A program made the position numbers and the translations under genes. This document shows positions 21,051-27,619 of a stretch of DNA of 38,961 nt, one piece after another (position 1 is the first letter of the stretch; every line of letters starts with the position of its first letter). The notes beneath the pieces were generated by a model. That model ran no database searches. It was not told the DNA's origin and saw nothing but the letters and a program-made list of their open reading frames with translations. Origin of the DNA: a virus; IMG/VR virus record IMGVR_UViG_3300025327_000086, positions 1 through 38,961 of that record, one strand, 5' to 3'.

Positions 21051-23596
21051 CGCCGGCGCTCGCCGAGGCCATCGACCGGGCCCTGCCCCTGCTGGCCGAG
21101 GGCAAGAGCTACGGCTCGCGCCGCTCGCGCTCCGCCGTCCGCGCCGCCCTCAACGCCGCCGAGCGCGCCCTGCGCCCCGAGGTCTCCCGCTCCGCCGTCC
21201 GCGAGGCCGAGGCCGCCTACGCCGAGCTGAAGTCGGGCTTCGAGGACGCGCTCCAGGGCCTCCTCGGCGCCTACGAGGCCGAGGACGTGACGAAGGCGGA
21301 GTTCAGGCGCCGCATGCAGGAGGCGATCCGCGACCACTACGAGGCCGCGTACCGCGTGGGCCTGCGGCGCGCCGGGGGCGGCCCGCCCGTGGGGAGCCTG
21401 GCGCTGGAGGCCGAGGACCTGGCCTGGCTCAAGGGGGCGGCGAAGGAGGAGGGCGGGTACGCCCGCGCCTTCATCGACGCGGTGGAGGACGGCACGTCGC
21501 GGATGGACCCGGCGCGGCGGATGCAGATGTACGTGGACACGCTCGACGGCATCTACCGCCACGGGCAGGTGGACGCCTACGACGAGACGACGCAGATCGT
21601 ATGGGCGCTCGGGGTCGCGGAGCACTGCCGGACGTGCATCACCTTCGCCGCCGGGAGCCCGTATACGAAGGCGACGTTGCCGGCCACGCCGGGCGACGGC
21701 ACCAGTGAATGCAAGTGCATCACGACCCCGTGGAGCCGAGTATTGACGGACAAGGGGTGGATTCCCATCGGCCTGGTCGAACCCGGGGCGCTCGTGTGGA
21801 CGCATCGGCAGAGGTGGCGCCGGGTGACCGCAAGAATCGTGCGCCCGTCCGGCCCGGAGCACCGGCAAGCGTTCGTCCGCTCCCCGTCCGGGGAGTTCGT
21901 CGGATGCACCGCCGACCATTGGTGGCTGACATCCGATGGGTGGAAAGACACAGAGAGCATTGAAAAATATCGCTTGCAGATATATAGTATTGCCCATGCC
22001 GAAAGTTTGCATTCGCTGCTCAGGTGTGATGCGGTCACACAGGAAATCCGATCTTTGCCGGTCGTGCGCGAGTGTCTGCCATTGCGGGACGCCAAAGCAC
22101 TGGATATCCGCACAATGTCTATCGTGCGCGATGCGACGCAAAGCTCTGGTTCAATGGGGTTCGCCGCGCACAGAGGATGTGAGTCGGCCGAGGAAGTTTG
22201 CGGATCTTCAAGAGGGACATTTCCGCAATGCACGCAAGGACGGGCGCTATTGCGCGATCTTCTGGACGGAGGATGGCAGGGAACGGATAAGTTTTCGCTC
22301 GATTTGGCGATGGCAGAACATGAACGGTCCGGCTCCGCGTGGTTGTCAAATCCATCATATCAATGGCGATCCGACAGACGACCGGATAGAAAACCTATCG
22401 CTCATGACCATCGGGGACCATCGGCGACATCATTCTTCTGGGTCAATGAATCCCAGGTGGAAAGGTGGGCCGACGCAGCGAACATGCGCCCATTGCCGCA
22501 TGGAGTTCAGAACTTATTGGACGCGGAAATTCTGCTCAATGAGATGCTTCCGCCTAGCACGCCGCTCTACGATCTCTCCATCGAAGACGACCACTCCTTC
22601 GTAATTGAAGGCCTCGTCTCACATAATAGTAACTGCCGCTGCCGCCTGATTTTCCGCCCCGGCCAAGTCGAGCCCGAGGCCGAGGAGGCCGTCCGGGGCG
22701 GCCCCCCGCGCGAGGACCTCCCGCCCAAGGGCTTCCGCCGCCCCACCGAGCAGGAGCGGGCGTTCATCGAGAACCTGACGGCGCGCATCACGTTCTCGCG
22801 CGAGCTTACCGACCAGCTCGCGGGGCCGCAGCGGCGGGCCGAGATCCTGGCGCGCCAGCAGATGGCCGACCGCCTCGTGCGCTTCCTGGAGGAGCGCAAG
22901 ATCTGGCAGCGGCCGACGTGGGCCGCCGGCAACCGGGCGCACGGGCAGGCGGTGGACCGGGGCGCGCTGGAGGAGGTCCTCAAGGGGCGCGACCTGACGG
23001 GCGAGCAGCTCCGGCGCCTGCGGCGGGCGAGCCGGGGGGACTTCGACGACGTGCTCGACCGCTTCGAGGCGGCCGTGGCGGCGCGGCGCGCGGCCGTCAA
23101 GGTGGCGGCGGGCGACCGGGCGGCGGCCGACGAGATCGAGCGGGCGGCCAACATCGTCCTGGCCTCGGCGCTGACAGGGCCCGTCTCGGAGGCGGGCGAG
23201 CCCGAGCCGCCGGACGCGGAGACGGCGAGGGAGCTGGGCCGCCCGCAGCTGCGGCGGCCCAAGGCGCCCCCGCGGGAGCGCCCCGTCAAGCCCGTGAAGG
23301 ACCTCAGCGCGGCCAAGTTCCGTGTCGGCCAGCGGTTCCGCATCGGCAAGAGCCCGTTCGTGTGGAAGATCGTGGCCGTGGCCGTCTCCGCCGGGGCCGT
23401 CTCCTACGCCCTGGAGGACCCGGAGAACCCAGAGCGGGGGCGGGGGGCGACGCAGGCGGAGCTGGAGCGGGCGGAGGAGGTGACGCTCCAAGAGGCCCTG
23501 GCAAACCGTTTGCCAGTCCGGGAGTTGGTGGAGTACCTGGCGGCGTCCCGTGCCCGAGCGCGCCCAGAAGCAGCCCCAACCCCAGCGGCGGGCTGA
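21047..23596 (+). CDS. Mu gpF-like head morphogenesis protein, intein-containing
   Basis: An 849-residue precursor. The extein (about 545 residues) is a Mu gpF-like minor capsid protein: a helical N-terminus, then AEHCRTCITFAAGSPYTKA, PGDGTSEC and, after the intein, SNCRCRL, the Cys-rich signature of the family. An intein interrupts that signature at residues 224-527. The C-terminal half is charged and helical and ends in a small beta domain (FRIGKSPFVWKIVAVAVS). Such proteins join the portal region inside the head and are sometimes ejected. Splicing is likely needed for function, as the insertion splits the conserved Cys cluster. Confidence 0.85.
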   Translation: MTPALAEAIDRALPLLAEGKSYGSRRSRSAVRAALNAAERALRPEVSRSAVREAEAAYAELKSGFEDALQGLLGAYEAEDVTKAEFRRRMQEAIRDHYEAAYRVGLRRAGGGPPVGSLALEAEDLAWLKGAAKEEGGYARAFIDAVEDGTSRMDPARRMQMYVDTLDGIYRHGQVDAYDETTQIVWALGVAEHCRTCITFAAGSPYTKATLPATPGDGTSECKCITTPWSRVLTDKGWIPIGLVEPGALVWTHRQRWRRVTARIVRPSGPEHRQAFVRSPSGEFVGCTADHWWLTSDGWKDTESIEKYRLQIYSIAHAESLHSLLRCDAVTQEIRSLPVVRECLPLRDAKALDIRTMSIVRDATQSSGSMGFAAHRGCESAEEVCGSSRGTFPQCTQGRALLRDLLDGGWQGTDKFSLDLAMAEHERSGSAWLSNPSYQWRSDRRPDRKPIAHDHRGPSATSFFWVNESQVERWADAANMRPLPHGVQNLLDAEILLNEMLPPSTPLYDLSIEDDHSFVIEGLVSHNSNCRCRLIFRPGQVEPEAEEAVRGGPPREDLPPKGFRRPTEQERAFIENLTARITFSRELTDQLAGPQRRAEILARQQMADRLVRFLEERKIWQRPTWAAGNRAHGQAVDRGALEEVLKGRDLTGEQLRRLRRASRGDFDDVLDRFEAAVAARRAAVKVAAGDRAAADEIERAANIVLASALTGPVSEAGEPEPPDAETARELGRPQLRRPKAPPRERPVKPVKDLSAAKFRVGQRFRIGKSPFVWKIVAVAVSAGAVSYALEDPENPERGRGATQAELERAEEVTLQEALANRLPVRELVEYLAASRARARPEAAPTPAAG
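21716..22627 (+). other. intein in the gpF-like protein (304 aa)
   Basis: Starts with Cys (TGC 21716) in CITTPWSRVLTDKGWIPI, typical of intein block A. Block B is GCTADHWWLTSDGW with the conserved His. Block F is PLYDLSIEDDHSFVIEG and block G is LVSHN, followed by Ser as +1 residue. All splicing residues seem present. Between the blocks, about 21990-22530, the intein frame is open but encodes nothing recognisable, while another frame encodes an HNH protein. The middle is AT-richer than the host gene. Confidence 0.85.
21996..22604 (+). CDS. HNH homing endonuclease nested out of frame in the intein
   Basis: A 202-residue ORF in the +1 frame relative to the intein. Cys pairs at 5/8, 21/24, 28/30 and 41/44 look like zinc ribbons. 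The HNH core is CQIHHINGDPTDDRIENLSL with H120/H121, N133 and a His at 142-146. A C-terminal knuckle (CAHC...FCSMRC, C164-C184) follows. The last 15 or so residues read intein block F out of frame. ATG 21996 has no clear ribosome site. It may be expressed alone, by frameshifting, or be in frame in an error-free sequence. Confidence 0.75.
   Translation: MPKVCIRCSGVMRSHRKSDLCRSCASVCHCGTPKHWISAQCLSCAMRRKALVQWGSPRTEDVSRPRKFADLQEGHFRNARKDGRYCAIFWTEDGRERISFRSIWRWQNMNGPAPRGCQIHHINGDPTDDRIENLSLMTIGDHRRHHSSGSMNPRWKGGPTQRTCAHCRMEFRTYWTRKFCSMRCFRLARRSTISPSKTTTPS
23500..23514. repeat. exact palindrome GGCAAACCGTTTGCC
   Basis: The best copy: symmetry extends to 9-bp arms, CTGGCAAACCGTTTGCCAG (23498-23516). 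It lies near the 3' end of the gpF-like gene, about 35 bases before the Pup start. Confidence 0.85.
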
Positions 23597-23750
23597 GGAG
23601 CCCGCCCCGTCCGCAGCGCCCAAGGGCCAGGGCCGCCCCGACGCCAAGCGCCTGCGGGACCGGATGGACGCGGTGATCGAGGAGATCGACAAGGTGGTGG
23701 AGGAGAACCAGGGCCTGGCCGAATCGTTCGTCCAGCAGGGCGGGGAATAG
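23550..23750 (+). CDS. pup: Pup-like prokaryotic ubiquitin-like protein, 66 aa
   Basis: GTG 23550 overlaps the gpF-like gene by 47 bases. The protein has the Pup layout: a disordered Gln/Pro/Glu-rich half (residues 1-32), then a helix and the tail. The segment IEEIDKVVEENQ parallels mycobacterial Pup LDEIDDVLEENA as I remember it, and the end FVQQGGE parallels YVQKGGQ, with one residue fewer between. A terminal Glu means it could be ligated by PafA without deamidation by Dop. Neither enzyme nor proteasome genes are in the window, so it would have to use host ones. Virion or decoy roles are also possible. Confidence 0.82.
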   Translation: MPERAQKQPQPQRRAEEPAPSAAPKGQGRPDAKRLRDRMDAVIEEIDKVVEENQGLAESFVQQGGE

Positions 23751-24029
23751 ATGCCGGTGCTGGTGCTCCGCTCCGTGGACGATTCTGCGAACCTCCGCGT
23801 GATGCGCGCCGTCCTGGAGGCCCTCCGCGCCCGCGACTACGGCCGCCTCCGCGTCGGGCCGTTCGACGACGGCCTGGCCGCCGAGATCGGCGTGTTCGTG
23901 GAGGGGCCCAAGGGCGCGCTGGAGCGGCTGCGGCCCGACCTCGACCGGCGCCTGGCCCGGGCCGTCGTCCCGGCCCTGATAGAGCAACTGGAGATCATGG
24001 AGACACGCGCGGAGGGGGCCGGCCTATGA
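23751..24029 (+). CDS. hypothetical protein, 92 aa
   Basis: ATG 23751 follows the Pup stop with no gap. Alpha/beta look: VLVLRSVDDSANLRVMRAVL, then DGLAAEIGVFVEGPKG, then a C-terminal helix. The stop overlaps the next ATG. It is the immediate partner of Pup in the operon, but no family was recognised. Confidence 0.55.
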   Translation: MPVLVLRSVDDSANLRVMRAVLEALRARDYGRLRVGPFDDGLAAEIGVFVEGPKGALERLRPDLDRRLARAVVPALIEQLEIMETRAEGAGL

Positions 24030-24373
24030 GCGGGGAGGGGCGGGACGAGGCCCGCGCCGGCTTGCGGGAGGCCATCGCGGAGGCCCTGCGCGGCGGGGGG
24101 GCCAAGGCCGTCGTCGAGGCGGGCCTCCAGGCCGCCGGCCCGGTCGTCGAGCGCCTGTCGCCGCGGCAGCTCCGCCTGCTCTTCGCCCGGGGCGTCTTCC
24201 GGGCCGCCCGCCAGGCCGGGGCTTCGGTCGTCCGCTCCGGCGGCGGGCTGGCCGGGGCGCGGCGGGCCCAGACGGGCGCCCTCGTCCGGCGCCAGGCGGG
24301 CCTCCAGAGGTTCGCGGCCGCCCGGTCCTCCCGGGACGTGCGGATCGCCCGGCGCTTCGGGGTGGCGCGGTGA
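24026..24373 (+). CDS. LSxxQLR-motif family protein 1, 115 aa
   Basis: ATGA overlap with the previous gene. Contains VVEAGLQAAGPVVERLSPRQ and then LRLLFARGVFRAARQA, which aligns well with the next gene and, over the LSxxQLRxLFA part, with the kinase-like gene after it. The C-terminus is rich in Arg and Gly. Probably a tandem duplicate. The shared motif may be a docking or packaging signal; function unknown. Confidence 0.6.
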   Translation: MSGEGRDEARAGLREAIAEALRGGGAKAVVEAGLQAAGPVVERLSPRQLRLLFARGVFRAARQAGASVVRSGGGLAGARRAQTGALVRRQAGLQRFAAARSSRDVRIARRFGVAR

Positions 24374-24783
24374 GCCTAGCGGCGGCCATCCAAGATGTCC
24401 TCGCAGGCACCGGGAGCCTCCGCTGCGTCGTGGAGGCCGGGTTGGCATCCTCCCACCCGGTGGTCGAGCGCCTCTCGACTCGTCAGCTCCGCTACCTGTT
24501 CGCCATCGGGGCGATCCGGGCGGGGCGGCAGGCGGCTCATGGCCTGGCGCTGGGGCCAGCCCGGCGCGAGGCCATCCGGGGTGCCGTGGCGGGCCAACTC
24601 CGCAAGGTGCGCGCCGTGCGGCCGGATGTCTTCCGGCGCCTGCGGGACTACTATGCCGTATCCGTCGGGGACTTCGGCGCGACCGGCCTGGCGGGGACGC
24701 GCACGCCATTGCGGGTGGCCCGCCAAACGGCCCGTCAGCAGGCGCGCAAGCAGGGCCTGCGCTTCTTGGCCGTCCAGGCATAG
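24370..24783 (+). CDS. LSxxQLR-motif family protein 2, 137 aa
   Basis: GTG 24370 overlaps the previous stop. Residues 20-55 (VVEAGLASSHPVVERLSTRQ, LRYLFAIGAIRAGRQA) match the preceding protein closely. The C-terminal half is different: RKVRAVRPDVFRRLRDYYAV and a basic end. A paralogue of protein 1 after tandem duplication. Confidence 0.6.
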   Translation: MSLAAAIQDVLAGTGSLRCVVEAGLASSHPVVERLSTRQLRYLFAIGAIRAGRQAAHGLALGPARREAIRGAVAGQLRKVRAVRPDVFRRLRDYYAVSVGDFGATGLAGTRTPLRVARQTARQQARKQGLRFLAVQA

Positions 24784-24792
24784 GAGACGGCC

Positions 24793-25857
24793 GTGGCGAA
24801 CGCCCTCCGCCAGCTCCGCGACGACCTGCTCCGGCTCCTCGACGGGGTGGAGGAGGAGGCCCGCCCCGACCCCCTGCGGGCCGTGCTCGACGAGGAGATG
24901 AGCGTGCGGCAGCTCGTGCGGCAGATGGCGGAGGACGGCCGCCTAGACGAGGCCGGGCGCCTCTCCCAAAAGCAGCTCCGCTTCTTGTTCGCCATCGGGG
25001 CGATCCGGGGCCAGACCGTTCCGAGGGTCGGCGCGGTGCGGGGGCCGAAGGAGCGTGCGATCGTCAAAGACCGCCCGGTGATCGCCGCCGGGCAGGCCCC
25101 GAAGGCCAAGAAGCCGGACAGCCTGGAGACGAGCCCGGTCACGGGCAGGAAGAGCCTCGGCGGCGGCGTCAACACGACGGAGATCGTCACCCTCCAGGAC
25201 GGCAGCAAGGCCGTCTGGAAGCCCACGGCCGGCGAGAGCCCCGGGCTGCGGCCCGGCCTGGTCCCGGACGGCACGCAGTACCGGAGAGAGGCGGCGGCCT
25301 ACGCCTTGGCGAAAGGGATCGGCATGGAGGACATGGTCCCGAAGACCTTCGCCCGGACGGTGGGGAGCCAGGCCGGCTCGATCCAGGAGTTTGTCGGCGA
25401 CGCGGAGGTGGCGAAGGCGGTCCAGTCTCAGGACCGCTACGACGGCCCGCGCGACCTGGCCCGCGCGGCGGTCTTCGACTACGTCATCGGGAACACGGAC
25501 CGGCACGCCGGGAACTGGATGGTGACGTCCGGCGGGCGGCTGAAACTCATCGACAACGGGCTGGCGTTCCCCGTGAAGAACCCGTTCGCGGAGTGGGGGA
25601 ACTTCCGGATCCTCCGCGAGGCCGACGAGCGGGCCGACGTGTGGGGCCGGCCGATCTCGAAGCTGGAGCGGCCGAGCGCCCTCTCGCCGTTCGACGAGGC
25701 CCGCCGCGCCCTGGTCGGCAAGTGGCCGGCGGTCCGGCGCTCCCTCAAGGCCGCCGGGCTGGAGGACGAGGCCATCCGCGGCGTCGCGGGCCGCTGGCGG
25801 GCCATCACGAAGCCGAATATCCGCCGGCTCCGGGACTTGACGGGGGACCTCCCGTGA
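24793..25857 (+). CDS. PI3K/HipA-like kinase with N-terminal LSxxQLR motif
   Basis: A 354-residue protein. The N-terminal 75 residues carry GRLSQKQLRFLFAIGAIRG, the motif shared with the two upstream genes. From about 115 a kinase-like core follows: GGGVNTTEIVTLQDGSKAVW then KP (ATP-binding strand and Lys), REAAAYALAKGIGM, IQEFVGD, FDYVIGNTDRHAGNWMV (catalytic loop with D and N), and LKLIDNGLAF (metal-binding Asp). The order fits the PI3K/HipA-like fold. Substrate unknown; a protein kinase acting on phage or host targets is plausible, and delivery within the head is a speculation. Confidence 0.7.
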   Translation: MANALRQLRDDLLRLLDGVEEEARPDPLRAVLDEEMSVRQLVRQMAEDGRLDEAGRLSQKQLRFLFAIGAIRGQTVPRVGAVRGPKERAIVKDRPVIAAGQAPKAKKPDSLETSPVTGRKSLGGGVNTTEIVTLQDGSKAVWKPTAGESPGLRPGLVPDGTQYRREAAAYALAKGIGMEDMVPKTFARTVGSQAGSIQEFVGDAEVAKAVQSQDRYDGPRDLARAAVFDYVIGNTDRHAGNWMVTSGGRLKLIDNGLAFPVKNPFAEWGNFRILREADERADVWGRPISKLERPSALSPFDEARRALVGKWPAVRRSLKAAGLEDEAIRGVAGRWRAITKPNIRRLRDLTGDLP

Positions 25858-26114
25858 CGCTACGCGTGTCCGTGCACACGATGGCAGGGGGCCAGGACAA
25901 GGAGGCCGGGACCATCACGCTCACAGACGGCAAGCTCGCGGCCGAGCCGGACAGCGCCCTGCTCCGGGAGATCCTGGCGGACGACATTGTCGCCCCGGAC
26001 GGCGCGGGCGGATTGGAGCGGCTGGACGCCAGCGACCCCGAGCGGTTCCTGCGGGCGCTGCACTACCAGTACAAGTCGGCGTACCTGCGGGTCTCCGAGG
26101 CCGAGGAGGTCTGA
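25854..26114 (+). CDS. hypothetical protein, 86 aa
   Basis: GTG 25854 overlaps the kinase-like gene stop. Strands at the N-terminus (LRVSVHTMAGG, GTITLTDGKLAAEPDS) and a helical C-terminus (PERFLRALHYQYKSAYLRV). It may be a partner of the kinase-like protein, judged by overlap only. Confidence 0.5.
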   Translation: MTLRVSVHTMAGGQDKEAGTITLTDGKLAAEPDSALLREILADDIVAPDGAGGLERLDASDPERFLRALHYQYKSAYLRVSEAEEV

Positions 26115-26332
26115 TGGCCCAGGGCAACGGCCCGCGGCCGGCCAGCGACCCCAAGTTCCGGGGGCTCGTCCTGACCCTCGAAAACTTGTGGTCCGCCGGG
26201 TTCCGTGGTAAGGTGACGCTGGACATGGACGGCTGCGGCTCCGTGCGCCTCAAGGCGGAGCCGCCCAGCGTCGAGATCACGGGCGAGACCGCGGCGCGGC
26301 TGATGATCATGGGGGAGACGGTGAGACGCTAG
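26114..26332 (+). CDS. hypothetical protein, 72 aa
   Basis: ATG 26114 shares one base with the previous stop. Beta-rich (KVTLDMDGCGSVRLKAEPPS). Last gene before a strong intrinsic terminator at 26367-26411. Unknown function. Confidence 0.5.
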   Translation: MAQGNGPRPASDPKFRGLVLTLENLWSAGFRGKVTLDMDGCGSVRLKAEPPSVEITGETAARLMIMGETVRR

Positions 26333-26345
26333 ACCGGAGAGCGTA

Positions 26346-26372
26346 GGGGCCCGGCGAGAAACTCAGCGCCCC
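26346..26372 (+). repeat. 27-base leader repeat, copy 1
   Basis: Identical to 28854-28880 at 25 of 27 positions. Both copies lie in the untranslated stretch before a gene start, 86 and 92 bases upstream. Here the 3' part forms the left arm of the terminator stem. The shared core reads GAAAC(T/C)CAGCGCCCC. Confidence 0.55.
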
Positions 26373-26411
26373 GTTGCCTGGGGGAACCCAGGTGGCGGGG
26401 CGTTTTCTTTT
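26367..26411 (+). terminator. strong intrinsic terminator
   Basis: CGCCCCG (26367-26373) pairs with CGGGGCG (26396-26402); CCTGGG pairs with CCCAGG inside; three G-T wobbles join them into a 16-bp stem capped by a GGAA tetraloop. TTTTCTTTT follows at once. It separates the Pup/kinase group from the capsid genes and probably lowers transcription between them. Confidence 0.85.
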
Positions 26412-26431
26412 GGCGCGGAGAGGGGGCGGCG

Positions 26432-27178
26432 ATGCCCTACGACAAGCTGAGCGACCTCCCCGATCACATCAAGAAGCTGCCCGCGAAGAAGCAGCACATC
26501 TGGCGGGCCGCCTTCAACGCCGCGCACGCCGGGTACGACCCGAAGAAGGACCGCCAGCGCGACCCGAAGAAGACGCGCGCCGAGAACCGCGAGTCCTACG
26601 CCTTCCGCGTCGCCAACGCCGCCATCGCCACGAATGAGACGCGCCCCCTCTGGTCGGCGATCCGCGCCGGCCTGATGCAGGAGCGCCGGGCGCGCGGCTG
26701 CCCCATGTGCGGCGGGCCCCGCGCCGGCGCCAACGGCCGCCCGCTGGGCGAGGCCGCGCACGGCATGGACAACGGCGCCGCGCCCCCCGGCATGCGGAGG
26801 CGCAAGAAGAAGGCGGTGGAGAAAAGCGTCGGCCGCATGATGGAGGGCGCCCTGGCCGGGACCGTGGCCGTGCGCGAGGTGGTGCGCGCCGCCTTGGCGG
26901 AGGCCGTCGAGGACCACAGCTTCACGGACATCGAGGGCGCCGTCCGCCGCGCCGTCCGCGAGAAGTACGAGGCGCATGGGAACGGCCCGACGCCGGCCAT
27001 GGCCATGATGGAGACGCCCTACGTCATCGAGGTCTTCACGGACCGGGCCATCCTCCGCTGGCAGGGCAAGCTCTGGGCGGTGGACTACGAGATCGACGAC
27101 GCCGGGGACGCGACGCTGGGTGAGCCCGAGCGGGTGCGCGTGGAGTACCGGCCGGTCCCGGCGGGCGAGGAGGAGTGA
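26432..27178 (+). CDS. ChaB-domain head-module protein, 248 aa
   Basis: Residues 1-35 (MPYDKLSDLPDHIKKLPAKK then QHIWRAAFNAAHA) match the ChaB domain found in phage head modules. A CPMCGG knuckle lies near residue 90. A long helix (MMEGALAGTVAVREVVRAAL) and a C-terminal beta domain (YVIEVFTDRAILRWQGKLWA) follow. Its place before protease, scaffold and capsid suggests a core or decoration role. Exact function unknown. Confidence 0.65.
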   Translation: MPYDKLSDLPDHIKKLPAKKQHIWRAAFNAAHAGYDPKKDRQRDPKKTRAENRESYAFRVANAAIATNETRPLWSAIRAGLMQERRARGCPMCGGPRAGANGRPLGEAAHGMDNGAAPPGMRRRKKKAVEKSVGRMMEGALAGTVAVREVVRAALAEAVEDHSFTDIEGAVRRAVREKYEAHGNGPTPAMAMMETPYVIEVFTDRAILRWQGKLWAVDYEIDDAGDATLGEPERVRVEYRPVPAGEEE

Positions 27179-27185
27179 GGGGGGC

Positions 27186-27606
27186 GTGAGCAAGTTTCGA
27201 GAAGACATCCAGTGGGCGGCTGGATTCTTGGAGGGCGAGGGAAGTTTCGTCGCAAACGCTGCGCATCCAACCTTGGTGGCTAGTCAGGCTCTTGATATCG
27301 CCCATTGCGAGAAAACATCTTGGCCTCTTGACCGAATACGGGGCATCTTCGGTGGGACAATTACTAGAGTAAACCGCAAACAACCAGGGAGGCCACTCCA
27401 GGTATGGCGCTTGACGGGGACCGCAGCAATAGCCGTCTGGTATATGGTCTATAGATAGAGCAAGGGCGGCGAAGCGTTTTGCAACGGCAGAGGCCCGCGA
27501 ATCTCGGGCCGCATACTTGAGACAATATCGCCGGGTTCAGAAGGGTCTGCCTCCATTGAATCAAGCCAGCGAATTGACAGCGATGGCCCCTTTGCCCGGC
27601 GCATGA
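27186..27606 (+). pseudogene. frameshifted LAGLIDADG homing endonuclease
   Basis: GTG 27186 opens a 90-residue frame with DIQWAAGFLEGEGSF (LAGLIDADG helix), LDRIRGIFGGTITRV and the typical VWRLTG strand, ending at TAG 27456-27458. The +1 frame, from about 27457 to TGA 27604, continues RARAAKRFATAEARESRAAY, the basic helix that usually ends this domain. One base change near 27450 would restore a protein of about 139 residues. AT-richer than its surroundings. The N-terminal part resembles the remnant at 12321. Confidence 0.65.
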
Positions 27607-27619
27607 AAGGGAGCATCCA

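Noticed and set aside
22119-22358. Minus-strand frames through the intein region (also 21577-22233) as genes
   Set aside because: No ribosome site, no domain, and antisense to the HNH and intein coding sequence.
21990-22530. An in-frame endonuclease domain in the intein frame
   Set aside because: The intein-frame translation between blocks B and F shows no endonuclease motif; all HNH and Cys motifs are in the other frame.
22618-23692. Possible second intein or extra domain in the gpF C-terminal half
   Set aside because: The region is charged and helical with no splice blocks; it is the natural C-terminus of the head protein.
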